From Nitrospirota bacterium (GTDB lineage: Bacteria; Nitrospirota; Leptospirillia; Leptospirillales; Leptospirillaceae): a stretch of DNA of 55,018 bases. Location of the stretch: contig JAKAYF010000003.1 of assembly GCA_021816465.1 (NCBI GenBank), forward strand, positions 1 through 55,018. Direction: 5' to 3'. A program made the translations under genes and the position numbers. Positions 53,045 to 55,018 of the stretch are shown here, one piece after another (the first letter of the stretch is position 1; every line of letters starts with the position of its first letter). The notes under the pieces are model-generated. The model did no database searches. It was not told the origin of the DNA and saw only the letters and a program-made list of their open reading frames with translations.

Positions 53045-55018
53045 CTCCCCGAGACAAACAGCGGCCGGGGCGATCGCCGCAATACCTCATGGTTCCAGAG
53101 AACCTCCCTCGCGTATCGCCTGGTTTCCGTATAAGGTATCCCTTCAATAAAAAAATCCCAATCCATCGGAGCAATACCCGACCAGCGAACAATCGAGTGC
53201 ATGCCAGCATTGTAGGAGGCAACCGCACGTTCCGGATTGTCCGGAAAATGATCGAAAAGCCTCTTCAGATACAAACCACCTACAAGAGCATTAATGTAGT
53301 CCCCCCGGAGCAAACCAAGATTCAGGCGGGATTTTGCCAGAAGTTCCGGGGAGGCTTGCCTGAGCGTTGAGAGAGCCGTCATTGGCATCAGCTGCATTAC
53401 ACCCATCGCACCATCAATCGAAAGAACCGTCGGGTCAAAGCGACTCTCCTGTCGGGCAATTGAAATAGCCCATGAAATAGGCACGCCCGATCGACCAAAA
53501 GCATCGATCACCGATGGAGACAAAGACTCCGTCCGGGAGAGTGCGACCGAAGGACGGCTCCGGCCCAGGAGTTCATTAAGCAAAACAAGTTTTCTCACAG
53601 GGTCAAGAAGAAGATCCAGTCTACCGTACCTACGAAAGCGCTCTTCTGTCATCAGAGGATCCCGATAGGCAACGTAGTCGGTCCAGGCAGCCCCCCACAA
53701 ACCAAGCTGAACCAGAGCCAAAAGCCTCTGACGATGGGAGAGGGTCAGATGTGACACCTGAGGGGATGGATGGTGGAAGGAAACCGCAAGGCTTCCGCAA
53801 TCTTCTCCACATGCAAGACTCGACCATAAAGCATAAACCGATGAAGGCCATGACTTCAAAACGCTTCGGTAACGCCTTTGAGCCCTTTCCAGATGATGTT
53901 CTCGTGCATCAAGCCTGCCCAGGAAATAAATGACACGGGGAAGAAGAACATCATCCCCCTCCGCGGAAAGTCTTGAGTCAAGCTCATTCCATATATCCCG
54001 AGTCCGCTCAAGGTCTCCATGAGAAAAAAACCAGAGTCCCGAAAGCCAGAGCGAAAGCTCTCCCGACGGCAGGGAACGGACTGGCCCGGGAGGCAACCAG
54101 AGAGGATCAAAGACTCCCTCGCCCGAGGCGATGGAATTGCGCAGGGAAGCATTGGCAAGGGATCGGGCCGCGATAGAGAGCGGGTATCGGGAAAGGAATT
54201 GATGAATGCAGTCCTGTCTTGCCCTGCGCGAATTCTCTGCAGAACATTCGGCCGACCATAAGGAAGACAGGAGTTTTGGCCCTTTGACTGCCTTGCCCTT
54301 TTCGATAAGAGACAGGGCCTCATCCCTTCCCGACTCGGAAAGAAGACCCGAAACGGCAAAGAGGATGGCCCGGTCACGGAAAGGGAATGAGGGGTTTGTT
54401 CCGAGATACGCCGTTGCTTCCGTCAAAACCGTTTGAGTCTCACCCATGGAAGAAAGAGTTGCCCATCGCTTTATCAACAACTCCCCCATCGGCGTTCCTT
54501 GCGGCAGACGCTGAAGGGAAAGCCCTGCTTCAGGAGAGAGCGGATGATCACGATAGATGATTTTCCATATCCTGAGAGCTCGCTTCGGATGGCCACGATG
54601 GAGCTCCGAGAGGGACTGACGCCATAACGCCTGAGCTGATCGGGAACCGTCACCCCCTTCCGGATGAAAATAATCCGAATTGGGAAACATGGCCTTAAGC
54701 CGCCGGGAAAGGGGTTGCCCCGAATACTTTTTCCCCATCGGCCCCTGATAAGCTCTCCAGAAAACCAGGTCGGAATTTCTGCCCGCATGACTCAGAACTT
54801 TCCTGATTGTCGCGTCCGACAAGGAGGCTGGAGGGTTCAGGTATTCTTCGAGAAGGTCATATTGCCTGAGTCGTTGACGTGACAGCCCCTTCACCTCCGG
54901 AGATGAAATCCTCCCGATATCCTCCTTGGCTTTCTTCTCATTTCCCGAAGACAGGTCCCTGATGACCCGGACCATGGGATCCACAGGCGTCGAAGATTGC
55001 CCTGTCACCTCCGCGAAG
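53041..55018 (-). CDS. slt: Soluble lytic murein transglycosylase (5' end beyond window)
   Basis: The frame is open to the window edge; the GTG at 55,008 has no properly spaced Shine-Dalgarno and no signal peptide follows, so the true start lies upstream. The visible 659 codons include a long alpha-helical superhelix (U/L domains) and the C-terminal SLT domain with AISIARQESRFDPTVLS (catalytic Glu), GAMGVMQLMPMTA and VASYNAGMHSIVRW. The enzyme cleaves peptidoglycan to 1,6-anhydro-muropeptides in the periplasm. It is the first visible gene of the slt-coiled coil-zapA group. Confidence 0.9.
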   Translation of the reverse strand, partial: FAEVTGQSSTPVDPMVRVIRDLSSGNEKKAKEDIGRISSPEVKGLSRQRLRQYDLLEEYLNPPASLSDATIRKVLSHAGRNSDLVFWRAYQGPMGKKYSGQPLSRRLKAMFPNSDYFHPEGGDGSRSAQALWRQSLSELHRGHPKRALRIWKIIYRDHPLSPEAGLSLQRLPQGTPMGELLIKRWATLSSMGETQTVLTEATAYLGTNPSFPFRDRAILFAVSGLLSESGRDEALSLIEKGKAVKGPKLLSSLWSAECSAENSRRARQDCIHQFLSRYPLSIAARSLANASLRNSIASGEGVFDPLWLPPGPVRSLPSGELSLWLSGLWFFSHGDLERTRDIWNELDSRLSAEGDDVLLPRVIYFLGRLDAREHHLERAQRRYRSVLKSWPSSVYALWSSLACGEDCGSLAVSFHHPSPQVSHLTLSHRQRLLALVQLGLWGAAWTDYVAYRDPLMTEERFRRYGRLDLLLDPVRKLVLLNELLGRSRPSVALSRTESLSPSVIDAFGRSGVPISWAISIARQESRFDPTVLSIDGAMGVMQLMPMTALSTLRQASPELLAKSRLNLGLLRGDYINALVGGLYLKRLFDHFPDNPERAVASYNAGMHSIVRWSGIAPMDWDFFIEGIPYTETRRYAREVLWNHEVLRRSPRPLFVSGR

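Overview
The window looks like a chromosomal segment of a Gram-negative, didermic bacterium. Evidence is a type II secretion operon with an outer-membrane secretin, a periplasmic lytic transglycosylase, SecA with its C-terminal zinc motif, a 14-subunit complex I and a CheZ phosphatase domain. Base composition is roughly balanced, and TTG/GTG starts and 1-11 nt gene overlaps are frequent. The mixture would fit an acidophilic iron oxidiser of the Leptospirillum type (Nitrospirota): an Ala/Pro/His-rich acid-shock-like secreted peptide, a His/metal theme, a GspN-type secretion operon and an unusual NuoF. That placement is inference from family flavour; no alignment was run.

Layout. Positions 1-1,065 are an insertion-sequence scar: the 5' part of a tnpB gene, the 3' part of an IS256-type transposase and a tRNA-Gly(CCC). 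The tRNA overlaps the end of a thiS gene that carries an unusual C-terminal tail. Positions 1,450-11,994 (+ strand) are a type II secretion operon gspC-D-E-F-G-N-L-M-(tnpB remnant)-K. It is followed by a TPR protein. Positions 12,700-14,780 hold the most unusual item: a strongly punctuated gene for a secreted His-rich peptide with two Cys, followed by a protein that reads as a fusion of an MNIO (DUF692/HvfB) enzyme with its usual partner HvfC (DUF2063). This could be a RiPP-type, metal-related peptide modification pair. Positions 14,973-16,034 encode a CheW-CheZ fusion, then a four-Cys YggX-like protein.

From 16,475 to the right edge everything is on the minus strand. There is a proline dehydrogenase, a SWIM/SNF2 helicase, a small membrane protein and lexA. 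The nuoA-N operon follows (37,546 down to 21,842), transcribed from a clear TTGACA/TACAAT promoter whose spacer is a palindrome. Its NuoF has extra N- and C-terminal iron-sulfur domains, as in HndC/HydB hydrogenase subunits.

Positions 37,852-55,018 carry housekeeping genes in tightly overlapping order. Read in transcription direction these are slt, a coiled-coil protein, zapA, 6S RNA, rarA, rny, ymdB, xseA, xseB, ispA, dxs, tlyA, a sugar epimerase, cutA, an M23 peptidase and secA. They link cell division and wall metabolism, RNA decay, DNA repair, isoprenoid precursor synthesis and protein export. The 6S RNA next to zapA could be folded by hand into the canonical structure.

The main candidates for new biology are the MNIO-HvfC fusion with its His-rich neighbour, the CheW-CheZ fusion, the tailed ThiS overlapping a tRNA gene, the HndC-type NuoF in a full complex I, and the palindromic operator candidate of the nuo promoter.
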